This document shows positions 20,385-31,685 of a stretch of 64,000 nucleotides of DNA, in pieces. The notes beneath the pieces were generated by a model. That model did not search any database, was not told where the DNA came from, and worked only from the letters and a program-made list of their open reading frames with translations. Source of the stretch: Rhodopseudomonas faecalis (GTDB lineage: Bacteria; Pseudomonadota; Alphaproteobacteria; Rhizobiales; Xanthobacteraceae); contig NZ_QJTI01000009.1 in the NCBI RefSeq assembly GCF_003217325.1, positions 62,001 through 126,000 of the forward strand. Reading direction: 5' to 3'. Every line of letters begins with the position of its first letter. Within the stretch, counting starts at the first letter, position 1. The translations under genes were made by a program, and so were the position numbers.

Positions 20385-20436
20385 ACGCCGCCCCGTTGTC
20401 TGTTGCGATCAGATGCCGATCGGATGATCGCCGGCA

Positions 20437-21414
20437 TCAACGCCAGGTTTTCTTGTAGGCGCCCGTCGTGGTCGACTGGCCCTCGCTCAGACCGCGCAAT
20501 TCGTCGGTCGGGATCGGCTGGCCCGCGTCGAGCGCGCGCAGCGCCTGGCGGAAGGTGCGCACCACGCGCTCGATATAGGCGCGGCCACGCTGCCGGCCTT
20601 CGATCTTCAGCGCGCAAACGCCGGCATTCTTCAGCTCGGGCAGCATGGTGGTGGCGTCGAGGCTGGTCGGGTCCTCGAACAGATAGCCGCAGCCTTCCGA
20701 GGTCTGGTAGCGGCCCTTGCACAGCGTCGGATAGGCGGCGGCCTCACCGGCGGCAAACTTGTTGATGGTGAATTCGCCGAGCCGCGACACCAGCATGCCG
20801 TTCTCTTCGCGATACTGGATGTGGCTCGCCGGCGAGCACACGCCGTCCATGTTCGGCGACTTGCCGGTGGCATAGGACGACAGCGAGCAGCGCCCTTCTT
20901 CCATCACGCACAGACCGCCGAAAATGAACACTTCGGTCTCGCAGTTCACTTCCTTGCCGATCGCAGCGATCTCAGGAACGCTGAGCACGCGCGGCAGCAC
21001 CACGCGCTTGGCATTGAAGCGATCGACATAAAAGCGAATCGCGTCCGGATTGGCGGCGGCGGCCTGCACCGAGATGTGCAGACGCTGCTGCGGATGGGTG
21101 CGCGCCACGTAATCCATCACGCCGACGTCGGCGACGATCACGGCATCGGCGCCGGCATCGACGGCGTCGTCCACCGCGCTATGCCACAGACCGACCGATC
21201 CGGCGCGCGCAAAAGTGTTGATTGCAACCAGCACCTTAACGCCCGCCTGATGGGCGTGCGCGATCGATTCCGCCATTTCCGAGCGGCTGAAATTCAGCCC
21301 CGGGAAGTTGCGGGCGTTGGTTTCATCGGCAAAGCCGCAATAAACCGCATCGGCGCCGGCCGCGACCGCGTCGCGCAGAGCCGACGGGGTTCCCGCCGGA
21401 CAGATCAATTCCAT
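20437..21414 (-). CDS. ubiU: UbiU, O2-independent ubiquinone hydroxylation (peptidase U32 family)
   Basis: 325-residue partner of UbiV. It begins MELICPAGTPSALRDAVAAG with ADAVYCGF, typical of U32 proteins of this branch. The Fe-S ligands follow exactly the UbiU spacing CX6CX16CX38C: GGLCVMEEGRCSLSSY, then NMDGVCSP, then YPTLCKGRY. This distinguishes it from RlhA/TrhP-type U32 proteins. Its start is 3 bp after the ubiT stop, so the two are translationally linked. It works anaerobically with UbiV and UbiT. Confidence 0.95.
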   Translation of the reverse strand: MELICPAGTPSALRDAVAAGADAVYCGFADETNARNFPGLNFSRSEMAESIAHAHQAGVKVLVAINTFARAGSVGLWHSAVDDAVDAGADAVIVADVGVMDYVARTHPQQRLHISVQAAAANPDAIRFYVDRFNAKRVVLPRVLSVPEIAAIGKEVNCETEVFIFGGLCVMEEGRCSLSSYATGKSPNMDGVCSPASHIQYREENGMLVSRLGEFTINKFAAGEAAAYPTLCKGRYQTSEGCGYLFEDPTSLDATTMLPELKNAGVCALKIEGRQRGRAYIERVVRTFRQALRALDAGQPIPTDELRGLSEGQSTTTGAYKKTWR

Positions 21415-21417
21415 GAA

Positions 21418-21960
21418 TTATCCTCCACGTCCGACACCCATCTCCTCACGGGCAGATGGGGAGCCGACGATGCTGCGCAGGATCCGCTCAATCGGAGCTG
21501 CTAGCGGTCCGAGCCAGAGCACGGATTCTGAAAGGAAATCAACACGGGAGTCGTCGATCGCGTTACGCAACGCGACCACCGCCTCCATGTCGCCGTCGAC
21601 ATGGATATCGCGCGAGAAGAACAGCGCGTCGCCGTCATAGGAGCCGTCGGTCATGCCGATCAGCGCCGACAGCGGCCCGGCGATGCGGGCATCAAGATTC
21701 GACGGCAACGAGCGCACCACAGTGATGCGGGGATTCATGCGCCGCGGCTCCAGCACGAATGCGATCGGCAGATCGGTCGGCTCAAGGCCGTACCGCTTGC
21801 CGGTGTTGGAACCGAGACGATCGAAAATGCGAGGATGCCGCGAACGAATTTCGCCGAGGCAAATGTTCAGTAACACCTGCAACGGCAACAACGGCAATAC
21901 ACGCGCAGCCAGCGCAAGCGGCACTGGCATCCTAGTGACGGAAGAATTGGATACCGACAT
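21418..21960 (-). CDS. ubiT: UbiT, SCP2-domain ubiquinone biosynthesis accessory protein
   Basis: 180-residue lipid-binding protein with a sterol-carrier (SCP2) domain. It takes part in the O2-independent ubiquinone pathway as the counterpart of aerobic UbiJ. The start is the ATG at 21960 with AAAGGGTGG upstream. After a helix (VPLALAARVLPLLPLQVLL), the SCP2 core is seen in GKRYGLEPTDLPIAFVLEP and ALIGMTDGSYDGDALFFSRD, then IHVDGDMEAVVALRNAID. It heads ubiTUV, with a -10-like TATCGA and a FixK-type box just upstream. Confidence 0.92.
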   Translation of the reverse strand: MSVSNSSVTRMPVPLALAARVLPLLPLQVLLNICLGEIRSRHPRIFDRLGSNTGKRYGLEPTDLPIAFVLEPRRMNPRITVVRSLPSNLDARIAGPLSALIGMTDGSYDGDALFFSRDIHVDGDMEAVVALRNAIDDSRVDFLSESVLWLGPLAAPIERILRSIVGSPSAREEMGVGRGG

Positions 21961-21979
21961 GGGCCACCCTTTAGGGGCG

Positions 21980-21985
21980 TCGATA
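21980..21985 (-). promoter_or_regulatory. Putative -10 element of ubiTUV
   Basis: TATCGA on the minus strand, 19 bp before the ubiT ATG. It lies 21 bp from the near edge of the FixK box, close to the class II FNR/FixK geometry (box centred near -41). Confidence 0.45.
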
Positions 21986-22006
21986 CCATTCCGGGCGTAG
22001 AGTTCT

Positions 22007-22020
22007 TTGCGCGGGATCAA
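22007..22020. promoter_or_regulatory. FixK/FNR-type box between ubiT and ubiD
   Basis: TTGCGCGGGATCAA fits the rhizobial FixK consensus TTG(A/C)-N6-(T/G)CAA exactly. It is almost midway between the divergent starts, 47 bp from ubiT and 51 bp from ubiD, so it could serve either or both. Confidence 0.65.
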
Positions 22021-22070
22021 AGACAGTGACGGATACCCATGATGACCAAATACCCTGTTACGGAGAAACA

Positions 22071-23591
22071 ATGCTGAACCGCGTCAAACCGCCGTTTCCG
22101 GACCTGCGCGCGTTCATGGGGTACCTGGAATCCCGCGGCCAGCTCGTGCGAATCCGCCGTCCGGTCTCCGTGGTGCATGAGATCACAGAAATCCACCGCC
22201 GGGTGCTGGCCGAGCGCGGCCCTGCGCTGCTGTTCGAGCAGCCGATCAAGGCTGATGGCCAGCTGTCGGCGATGCCGATTCTGGTCAATCTGTTCGGCAC
22301 GGTCGAGCGGATCGCCTGGGGCTTTGGCATCGCGCCCGAGCAATTGCGCAGCCTTGGCGAGACGCTCGCCGAATTGCGCGCGCCCACCCCGCCGCAATCA
22401 TTCGCCGACGCCCTCAGCAAATTGCCGCTGGCGCGCGCCGCGCTGTCGATGCGGCCCAAGGCCGCCAAGGGCGCGCCGGTGCATGGCGTGGTCCTGCAGG
22501 GCGACGACATCGATCTGGGGCAATTGCCGGTGCAGGTGCCGTGGTCGGGCGAGCCGGCGCCGCTGATCACCTGGCCCTTGGTGTTCACCCGGCCGCCGGA
22601 AGATGGCGCCGACAATGTCGGGGTCTATCGCATCCAGGTGCTGGGCCGCGACCGCGTGATCATGCGCTGGCTGGCGCATCGCGGCGGCGCCAAGCATTTC
22701 CATCAATGGCAGAAGCAGGGCCGCGACATGCCGGTCGCGATCGCGATCGGCGCCGATCCGGCGATGATTCTGTCGGCGGTGCTGCCGCTGCCGGAAGACC
22801 TGTCCGAAATCAAATTCTCCGGGCTGTTGCGCGGCGAACGGCCCCTGATGACCCAATGCGTCAGCGTGCCGTTGCAGGTGCCGGCCGACGCCGAGATCGT
22901 GATCGAGGGCATGGTGTCGGCCACCGAGACCGCCGCCGAAGGGCCCTATGGCGACCACACCGGCTATTACAACTCGGTCGAGCAATTCCCGGTGATGAAG
23001 GTCACCGCGATCACAATGCGCAAGGACCCGGTCTATCTGTCGACCTATACCGGGCGGCCGCCGGATGAACCCTCGCGGCTCGGCGAAGCGCTCAACGAGG
23101 TCTTCTTGCCGGTGGCGCAGAAGCAGTTTCCGGAGATCGTCGATCTGTGGCTGCCGCCGGAGGCGTGCTCGTACCGGATCGCGATCGCCGCGATCAAGAA
23201 GCGCTATCCCGGCCAGGCGCGCCGCTTGATGATGGGGCTGTGGTCGATGCTGCCGCAGTTCAGCTACACCAAGCTTTTGATCATCGTCGACGAGGACATC
23301 AATGTCCGCGACTGGGCCGACGTGATGTGGGCGGTCTCGACCCGCTGCGACACCTCGCGCGACATGGTGTCGATCAGCGATACACCGATCGATTATCTCG
23401 ATTTCGCCTCGCCGAAATCGGGGCTGGGCGGCAAGCTCGGCATCGACGCCACCAACAAGATCGGCACTGAAACCTCGCGCGAATGGGGCGAGGTGCTGAA
23501 GATGGATGAGGCGGTGGTGAAGCGGGTCGATGCGATGTGGTCATCGCTCGGCCTGACCATGCCGGCGCCGGCACGAAAGGCCAGACCGTGA
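22071..23591 (+). CDS. ubiD: UbiD family decarboxylase (4-hydroxy-3-polyprenylbenzoate decarboxylase)
   Basis: 506-residue prenyl-FMN-dependent decarboxylase. The start is the ATG at 22071 with CGGAG 5 bp upstream. The N terminus (FPDLRAFMGYLESRGQLVRI), the central MRWLAHRGGAKHFHQW, the catalytic region EGPYGDHTGYYN, and the C-terminal GTETSREWGEVLKMD match the ubiquinone-pathway UbiD clade. It removes the ring carboxyl of polyprenyl-4-hydroxybenzoate using the cofactor made by UbiX, encoded next with a 4-bp overlap. Paralogues acting on other aromatic acids exist in such genomes; proximity to ubiTUV favours the ubiquinone role. Confidence 0.93.
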   Translation: MLNRVKPPFPDLRAFMGYLESRGQLVRIRRPVSVVHEITEIHRRVLAERGPALLFEQPIKADGQLSAMPILVNLFGTVERIAWGFGIAPEQLRSLGETLAELRAPTPPQSFADALSKLPLARAALSMRPKAAKGAPVHGVVLQGDDIDLGQLPVQVPWSGEPAPLITWPLVFTRPPEDGADNVGVYRIQVLGRDRVIMRWLAHRGGAKHFHQWQKQGRDMPVAIAIGADPAMILSAVLPLPEDLSEIKFSGLLRGERPLMTQCVSVPLQVPADAEIVIEGMVSATETAAEGPYGDHTGYYNSVEQFPVMKVTAITMRKDPVYLSTYTGRPPDEPSRLGEALNEVFLPVAQKQFPEIVDLWLPPEACSYRIAIAAIKKRYPGQARRLMMGLWSMLPQFSYTKLLIIVDEDINVRDWADVMWAVSTRCDTSRDMVSISDTPIDYLDFASPKSGLGGKLGIDATNKIGTETSREWGEVLKMDEAVVKRVDAMWSSLGLTMPAPARKARP

Positions 23592-24190
23592 ATACCCCCC
23601 GCGTTATCGTCGGTATCAGCGGCGCCTCGGGGGCCGCGGTCGGTATCCGTATTGTCGAACTGCTCGCGGCGCGTGATGCCTGCGAGATTCATCTGGTCGC
23701 CACCCGCGCCGCCGAACGCACCATCCGCCACGAGGTCGGCGACGGCGCGCTGGCGCGGGCCGCGGCGCTGTCGCATCGCTATCATCACATTGACGACGTC
23801 GGCGCCTGCATCGCCTCGGGCTCGTTCCGCGCGCTCGGCATGATCATCGCGCCGTGCTCGATCCGCTCGCTGTCGGCGATCGCCAGCGGCAATCTCGACA
23901 CGCTGCTGACCCGCGCCGCCGACGTGCAGCTCAAGGAGCGGCGCAAGCTGGTGTTGATGCTGCGCGAGAGCCCGCTGCATCTCGGCCATATCCGCTCGAT
24001 GGCGCAGGTCACCGAATATGGCGGCATCGTCGCGCCGCTGGCGCCGGCGTTCTATCTGCGCCCGCAATCGCTATCGGAAATGATCGAGCACATGGCGATG
24101 CGCGCGATCGGCCTTTTGGGCGCTGACGATCTCAGCGTGCCGCCGCCGGAATGGAGCGACGACACGCCGCCGACCTGCCCGCGGCCGTGA
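23588..24190 (+). CDS. ubiX: UbiX flavin prenyltransferase
   Basis: 200-residue flavin prenyltransferase that joins dimethylallyl phosphate to FMN to give the prenyl-FMN cofactor of UbiD. The start is a GTG overlapping the ubiD stop (GTGA). Motifs: VGISGASGAAVGIRIVELL (about 7-25), IIAPCSIRSLSAIASG, and LMLRESPLHLGHIRSM with YGGIVAPLAPAFY, all flavin/prenyl-binding segments. Cotranscribed with ubiD. Confidence 0.94.
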   Translation: MNTPRVIVGISGASGAAVGIRIVELLAARDACEIHLVATRAAERTIRHEVGDGALARAAALSHRYHHIDDVGACIASGSFRALGMIIAPCSIRSLSAIASGNLDTLLTRAADVQLKERRKLVLMLRESPLHLGHIRSMAQVTEYGGIVAPLAPAFYLRPQSLSEMIEHMAMRAIGLLGADDLSVPPPEWSDDTPPTCPRP

Positions 24191-24594
24191 GCTGATTGGC
24201 GCGAGCAACGGGGCTGCTTCTCGGCGCGCCGCATCGGCCTCTCCCTTTGTCATTCCGGGATGCGACGCGCAGCGGCGCAGACCCGGAATCTCTCTTCAGT
24301 GGCAGCGAGTTTCCGGGTTCGCCCGCAGCGGCGCTGCGTGCGCCCCGGAATGACTCGTTGATAGGACTGACCTGGTGACGACAAATGTCACTGGCGATTG
24401 CAACGAGCCTCTCAGCACGTCATGGCCGGGCTTCGTCCCGGCCATCTACGTCTTGGCTTCCGCACAGCTGCCACGACGACAATGCCCGCGGCGAGCGCGG
24501 GCATGACGTCGATGGCTGGAATGGCTGAGCTAACGATAGCGTTTTCGAGCGAAGTGGAGCCCGGTTCGCGTCAAGAAAACGCGTCAGAACATCA
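24191..24594. repeat. Intergenic repeat cluster downstream of ubiX
   Basis: About 400 bp without genes. 24249-24357 is a palindromic element bounded by GTCATTCCGGGATGCGACGC and GCGCCCCGGAATGAC. 24415-24510 is another copy of the two-palindrome repeat (GGCCGGGCTTCGTCCCGGCC, then TGCCCGCGGCGAGCGCGGGC). 24540-24594 (TTTTCGAGCGAAGTGGAGCC, CGTCAAGAAAACGCGTCAGA) resembles a repeat widespread in Bradyrhizobium. Confidence 0.7.
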
Positions 24595-24642
24595 GGTTAG
24601 AGCTTCGGTTCTGATTCCATCAGAACCGAAAAAGCTCTAACC
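24595..24642 (-). terminator. Long hairpin over the tldD stop codon
   Basis: Stem of about 21 bp with a 3-nt bulge and loop TCC; outer arms GGTTAGAGCTT / AAGCTCTAACC, inner arms CGGTTCTGAT / ATCAGAACCG. The tldD stop (TAG, 24639-24637) lies in the outer arm. Likely a terminator or 3'-end protector. Confidence 0.6.
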
Positions 24643-26058
24643 CGTGCCGCCGATGGTGATGCGCTCCATCAGCAGCGTCGGCTGGCCGACGCCGACCGGC
24701 ACGCCCTGGCCGTTCTTGCCGCAGGTGCCGACCCCGGAATCGAGCTGCAGATCGTTGCCGACCATCGAGATGCGATGCAGATCGGTCGGGCCGTTGCCGA
24801 TCAGCATCGCGCCCTTGAGCGGCGCGCCGATCTTGCCATTCTCGATCCGATAGGCCTCGGTGCACTGGAACACGTATTTGCCGGAGGTGATGTCGACCTG
24901 ACCGCCGCCGAAATTGGCGGCATAGATGCCGTTCTTGACCGCGGCGATGATTTCCGCCGGGTCGCGATTGCCGGCCGGCATGTAGGTGTTGGTCATGCGC
25001 GGCATCGGCAGATGCGCGTAGCTTTCGCGGCGGCCATTGCCGGTCGGCGCCATATTCATCAGCCGGGCGTTCTGCCGGTCCTGCATATAGCCGACCAGAA
25101 TGCCGTCCTCGATCAGCACGGTGCGGCTGGTCGGCGTGCCCTCGTCATCGATCGACAGCGAGCCGCGCCGCGCCGCGATGGCGCCGTCATCGACCACGGT
25201 GACGCCCTTGGCCGCCACCTGCTGGCCGAGCAGACCGGCAAAGGCCGAGGTCTGCTTGCGGTTGAAATCGCCCTCAAGGCCATGGCCGACCGCTTCATGC
25301 AGCATCACGCCCGGCCAGCCCGGGCCGAGCACCACGTCCATCTCGCCGGCCGGCGCCGGCACCGCTTCCAGATTGATCAGCGCCTCGCGGATCGCGCCAT
25401 CGGCGGCTTCACGCCAAGCCTTGGTCTCGATGAAGCGGGCATAGCCCTCGCGGCCGCCATAACCCTTGCTGCCGCTTTCCTGCCGGTCGCCCTGCCCGGC
25501 CACCACCGAGACGTTGACCCGCACCAAGGGGCGCACGTCGCGATAGCTCTCGCCATCGGGGCGCATGATCTCCACCACCTGCCAGGAGGCGCCGAGCGAC
25601 ACCGACACCTGCCGCACCCGCGGGTCCTTGGCGCGCACATAGGCGTCGATCTCGGCGAGCAGCTTGACCTTGGCCTCAAAGCCCGGCGCCTCGAGCGGAT
25701 TGTCCTCGCCATAGAGCCGGACATTGCTGCGCGCCGGCGCCGCGGCAAAATGGCCGCTATAGCCGCCGCGCACCGCCGCCACCGTGTCGGCGGCGCGGCT
25801 CAAGGCTGGCAGCGACAATTCGGAGGCGTGGGCATAGCCGACCGCGTCGTCCTTGACCGCGCGCAGCCCAAAACCCTGCGCGGTGTCGTAGGTCGCCTGC
25901 TTGAGCCGGCCATTGTCGAAATTCAGCGCCTCGGTCTGGCGATATTCCAAAAACAGCTCGCCATCATCGGCCCCGGACAGCCCCCGCGCGATTTCAGAAC
26001 GCACCGCATCGCGGTCGAGTTGGGCGCGGTCGAGCAGGGAGGCGGAGGGTGAGGTCAT
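24637..26058 (-). CDS. tldD: Metalloprotease TldD
   Basis: 473-residue TldD, the zinc-protease subunit of the TldD/TldE heterodimer that degrades unfolded peptides and matures some modified peptides. The start is the ATG at 26058 (MTSPSASLLDRAQLDRDA); the longer frame to 26184 adds no family sequence. The metal site is the HExxxH motif in GVMLHEAVGHGLEGDF (about 255-270). The C-terminal GGGQVDITSGKYVFQCTEAY and LDSGVGTCGKNGQGVPVGVG are characteristic. The TldE/PmbA partner is not in the window. The gene is followed by an unusual hairpin. Confidence 0.95.
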   Translation of the reverse strand: MTSPSASLLDRAQLDRDAVRSEIARGLSGADDGELFLEYRQTEALNFDNGRLKQATYDTAQGFGLRAVKDDAVGYAHASELSLPALSRAADTVAAVRGGYSGHFAAAPARSNVRLYGEDNPLEAPGFEAKVKLLAEIDAYVRAKDPRVRQVSVSLGASWQVVEIMRPDGESYRDVRPLVRVNVSVVAGQGDRQESGSKGYGGREGYARFIETKAWREAADGAIREALINLEAVPAPAGEMDVVLGPGWPGVMLHEAVGHGLEGDFNRKQTSAFAGLLGQQVAAKGVTVVDDGAIAARRGSLSIDDEGTPTSRTVLIEDGILVGYMQDRQNARLMNMAPTGNGRRESYAHLPMPRMTNTYMPAGNRDPAEIIAAVKNGIYAANFGGGQVDITSGKYVFQCTEAYRIENGKIGAPLKGAMLIGNGPTDLHRISMVGNDLQLDSGVGTCGKNGQGVPVGVGQPTLLMERITIGGTG

Positions 26059-26300
26059 GAGCGCTGTTCCATTGTGATTTGGCCCCCAAGATAGGCACTC
26101 TGCCAACGTTCTGCGAGGGGGTGTCAGGAACCCGCACGCAGCCGACCGTGGGCCCGGGTTTGCCCCGGGCATTGACGCGATCATGCGCGGCCGTGCGTGT
26201 TGCCGTGAAGGGCTGGGGCACAGCTTGGCGATGTCGGCATCGATTGGAAGGGCGATCAGTCAGGAGCCCTGCCGCCGAGCAGGACCGCGACTTGCGCGTG

Positions 26301-26855
26301 CTACGGCAGCTTGTCGTAGCCTTCGCCGAGCCCGTTCAGGCTGAGCGGAAAGCCGATGCCTTCTTCGGGGGTCTCGAAGATGATGAAGGTCGCGGTCTTG
26401 GCGCCGCGCAGCTGGCCGAGCAGCTTGTCGTCCATCACCACCTCGGCGACGCAGCCATTGGGCAGGCAGCGCACGAAGCCGGCGCGGCCGACATCGGCGT
26501 TGTCGAGTTTGAGCCCAAGCCCGGATGGCAGCAGCACGCCGAGCGGCGCCACCACGCGCATCAGCTTGCTCTTCTGATCGGCGGTTTTCAGGATGATGAC
26601 GGTCAGGCCGGCGTTGGAGCGATCCTCGGCCACCACGCTCTGGATCAGCGCGCATTGCTCGGCTTGCGCGCCGGGCGGCGTGTCGCAGCGGATCTGCCAA
26701 TCGCCATGCACCGAGCGCACCGCGCCCTGGGCATGGGCAGCGCCCGCAGCCCCAACAAACATGGCAAGGACGGCCGCGAACGCGGCGAGGTGGCGGCGCC
26801 GCGGCTGGGCGGCGGTATGCGAATGATTCGAAAGGCCCATCAGGCTCGATCTCAT
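26301..26855 (-). CDS. Invasion-associated locus B (IalB) family protein
   Basis: 184-residue exported protein. A signal peptide (HLAAFAAVLAMFVGAAGAAH) ends near residue 42; the mature part starts VRSVHGDWQIRCDTPPGAQ and has the IalB features LIQSVVAEDRSNAGLTVIIL, FVRCLPNGCVAEVVMDD and a C-terminal FIIFETPEEGIGFPLSLNG. IalB was named in Bartonella for erythrocyte invasion, but homologues are common in free-living Rhizobiales with unknown roles. The ATG at 26855 is used; 26840 is an alternative. Confidence 0.85.
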   Translation of the reverse strand: MRSSLMGLSNHSHTAAQPRRRHLAAFAAVLAMFVGAAGAAHAQGAVRSVHGDWQIRCDTPPGAQAEQCALIQSVVAEDRSNAGLTVIILKTADQKSKLMRVVAPLGVLLPSGLGLKLDNADVGRAGFVRCLPNGCVAEVVMDDKLLGQLRGAKTATFIIFETPEEGIGFPLSLNGLGEGYDKLP

Positions 26856-27241
26856 GGGACGGCGATCCGGTCAATGGACTGCTACGGCAACGACGGCGCC
26901 GTGACGGCAAGCCGGCGGATGGCCCGCCGCGCCAGCGCGCCGGCACAACGGTTGCCATGAGGCGTAACGCCAGCACCAGTTCTGTCAAGCGCGGCGCATC
27001 GATCGCTGTTGGAACCATTCGCGCGCCGCGACATTTGTTCCAGGACCAATTTGTTCCAAGCCCGATTGCATGGCGGACCATCAGCCAATGACCGCCGTCT
27101 CACATTGCGACTGGGTCCGAATTATGATTTGAAATTGCGATTGCAACGCAAAGTCGATCAAAACTGACGCGATACGTTGCCAAGACCACTTGAAACAAGA
27201 CCCGTAGCAAACGGGCTGAACAACAAAAGGGAGGCGGCGGC
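26856..27241. promoter_or_regulatory. Divergent region upstream of coxB with direct repeat
   Basis: About 385 bp between ialB-like and coxB. ATTTGTTCCA occurs twice exactly 16 bp apart (27033-27042 and 27049-27058), and a partial inverse TTGGAACC lies near 27010. The repeats could be activator sites for the cox operon. A TTGCGATTGCAA palindrome lies further downstream (about 27137-27148). Confidence 0.35.
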
Positions 27242-29784
<2,543 letters not shown>

Positions 29785-29853
29785 TTGCGCGCGATCTGAG
29801 CCGGCCCGCAGGCGATCGCGAGGCCGGCCACAAAAAATATCAGGGAGGGTCAC

Positions 29854-30792
29854 GTGTCGCTGATCGAAAGCCGGGTGCTCGAACTGCCACCGCCGCGCAT
29901 TTCCGAAGCGCTGCCGCGTGATTACATCGCACTGACCAAGCCGCGGGTGATGTCGCTGGTGCTGTTCACGGCCTTCGTCGGCCTGGTGCTGGCGCCCGGC
30001 GATTTTCATCCGGTGCTGGCGATCACCGCGCTGTTATGCATCGCGGCCGGTGCCGGCGCCGCCGGCGCGCTCAACATGTGGTACGAGGCCGATCTCGACG
30101 CCAAGATGACCCGCACCGCGGGCCGCCCCATTCCGCGCGGCCGCATCACCAGGCCCGAAGCGCTGACCTTTGGCATCACGCTGGCGTTGTTCTCGGTGAT
30201 CACGCTCGGCATTCTGGTGAACTGGATCGCAGCCGGCCTGCTGGCATTCACGATCTTTTTTTACGTGGTGATCTACACGATCTGGCTGAAACGGCGCACC
30301 GCGCAGAACATCGTGATCGGCGGCACCGCCGGCGCTTTGCCGCCGGTGGTGGCGTGGAGCGCGGTCACCGGCTCGCTGGCGATCGAACCGCTGATCCTAT
30401 TCGCCATCATCTTTTTCTGGACCCCGCCGCATTTCTGGGCGCTGGCACTGTTCCGACGCGGTGATTACGCCAGCGCCGGCGTGCCGATGCTGCCGGTGGT
30501 CGCAGGCTCTGACGCGGCACGGCTGCAAATCCTGCTGTACAGCGTCGTGCTGGTCGCGGTCGCGGTGGCGCCGTGGCCGCTCGGCTATTTCGGCGCCGCC
30601 TATGGCCTCTCGGCACTGGTGCTCGGCGCGGTGATGCTAGCGCTGGCGGCACAGGTTTATCGCCAGAGAACAGGCGCCGCTGCGCTGCGCGCCGCACGCC
30701 GTTTGTTCCGCTTCTCGATTGTCTATCTGTTCGCGCTGTTTGCCGCGTTGCTGCTCGGCGAGCTGGCGGCGCGGCTGCCAATCGCGCTGTAG
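29854..30792 (+). CDS. ctaB: Protohaem IX farnesyltransferase (haem O synthase)
   Basis: 312-residue UbiA-type membrane prenyltransferase that adds farnesyl to haem B, giving haem O for the aa3 oxidase. The start is a GTG at 29854 with GGGAGGG upstream. The prenyl diphosphate-binding motif [19 protein letters not shown] (about 75-93) and a second acidic loop are present; about nine transmembrane helices. It lies within the cox cluster, between coxA and the CoxF-like gene. Confidence 0.95.
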   Translation: MSLIESRVLELPPPRISEALPRDYIALTKPRVMSLVLFTAFVGLVLAPGDFHPVLAITALLCIAAGAGAAGALNMWYEADLDAKMTRTAGRPIPRGRITRPEALTFGITLALFSVITLGILVNWIAAGLLAFTIFFYVVIYTIWLKRRTAQNIVIGGTAGALPPVVAWSAVTGSLAIEPLILFAIIFFWTPPHFWALALFRRGDYASAGVPMLPVVAGSDAARLQILLYSVVLVAVAVAPWPLGYFGAAYGLSALVLGAVMLALAAQVYRQRTGAAALRAARRLFRFSIVYLFALFAALLLGELAARLPIAL

Positions 30793-30811
30793 CGTCATCA
30801 GGAGAGCTGCC

Positions 30812-30985
30812 ATGACCGAACCTCCGACCGAACGCCTCACCGATGGCATCGTGCTCACGCCGGCGCAGCAGCAATCGCGGCGCGCGCGCTCGATCGCCAT
30901 TGCCTTGGTGCTGGCCCTGCTGGCGCTGCTGTTCTTCGCGGTGACGCTGGTGAAGGGCCCGGCGGTGCTGGTGCGGCCAATTTAG
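30812..30985 (+). CDS. CoxF-like small membrane protein
   Basis: 57-residue protein starting at an ATG with AGGAGAG upstream (MTEPPTERLTDGIVLTPAQQ). It has one transmembrane helix (AIALVLALLALLFFAVTLVK) and ends PAVLVRPI. Small proteins of this shape sit between ctaB and ctaG in many Rhizobiales and are annotated CoxF or cytochrome oxidase assembly-associated; function unproven. Confidence 0.75.
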   Translation: MTEPPTERLTDGIVLTPAQQQSRRARSIAIALVLALLALLFFAVTLVKGPAVLVRPI

Positions 30986-31006
30986 ACGCGCAAAGGAGCA
31001 CGAGCC

Positions 31007-31627
31007 ATGCACGCGCCATTGCCAAGCCCAGATCCGCCCCACCCGCAGCGCCGGCTCGGCCGCGACAGCGCGGTCGCGGCAGTGTGCGGGCTGGTGGTGG
31101 CGCTGATGGTCGGCGCCTCGTTCGCGGCCGTGCCGTTCTACAATTGGTTCTGCCGCGTCACCGGCTATAACGGCACCACCCAGGTCGCGCGCGAAGCACC
31201 GCGCACGGCTCCGCTGTCGCGTCACATCGCGGTGCGGTTCGATGCTAATGTCAACGGCCTGCCCTGGACGCTGCGGCCCGAGCACAATGAGATCGAACTG
31301 GCGATCGGCCAGGTGACCACGGTCTATTATCACGCCACCAACCGCAGCAATCAGTACAGCGCGGGGCTGGCGGCCTACAATGTCGCGCCGCTGACGGTCG
31401 GCAGCTATTTCCAGAAGATCAATTGCTTCTGCTTCACCGAGCAGACGCTGGGGCCGGGCGAGAGCCGCGCGATGCCGGTGGTGTTCTATATCGACCCGGC
31501 GATCGCCCGCGACCGCGACGCCGATACGCTCAACACCATCACGCTGTCCTACACGTTCTATCCGGTGCGCGGCGAAACCCGTCCGCAGGTCGCAGGCGAC
31601 AGCAAGAAGGATCAAGGCGCGCTGTAG
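31007..31627 (+). CDS. ctaG: Cytochrome c oxidase assembly protein CtaG/Cox11
   Basis: 206-residue copper chaperone inserting Cu-B into subunit I. One N-terminal transmembrane helix ([20 protein letters not shown]) is followed by [16 protein letters not shown] and the periplasmic domain with the copper-binding [15 protein letters not shown] motif and VVFYIDPAI. It has AAAGGAG upstream and sits in the conserved ctaB-coxF-ctaG-coxC order. Confidence 0.95.
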   Translation: MHAPLPSPDPPHPQRRLGRDSAVAAVCGLVVALMVGASFAAVPFYNWFCRVTGYNGTTQVAREAPRTAPLSRHIAVRFDANVNGLPWTLRPEHNEIELAIGQVTTVYYHATNRSNQYSAGLAAYNVAPLTVGSYFQKINCFCFTEQTLGPGESRAMPVVFYIDPAIARDRDADTLNTITLSYTFYPVRGETRPQVAGDSKKDQGAL

Positions 31628-31685
31628 CGGCGCGTCGTTGAGAGAATGCCACGGCGGCGAAACGGCGCCGCTTAGGGAGGATGTC

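Noticed and set aside
27137-27148. TTGCGATTGCAA upstream of coxB as a FixK box
   Set aside because: Half-sites are separated by 4 instead of 6 bases.
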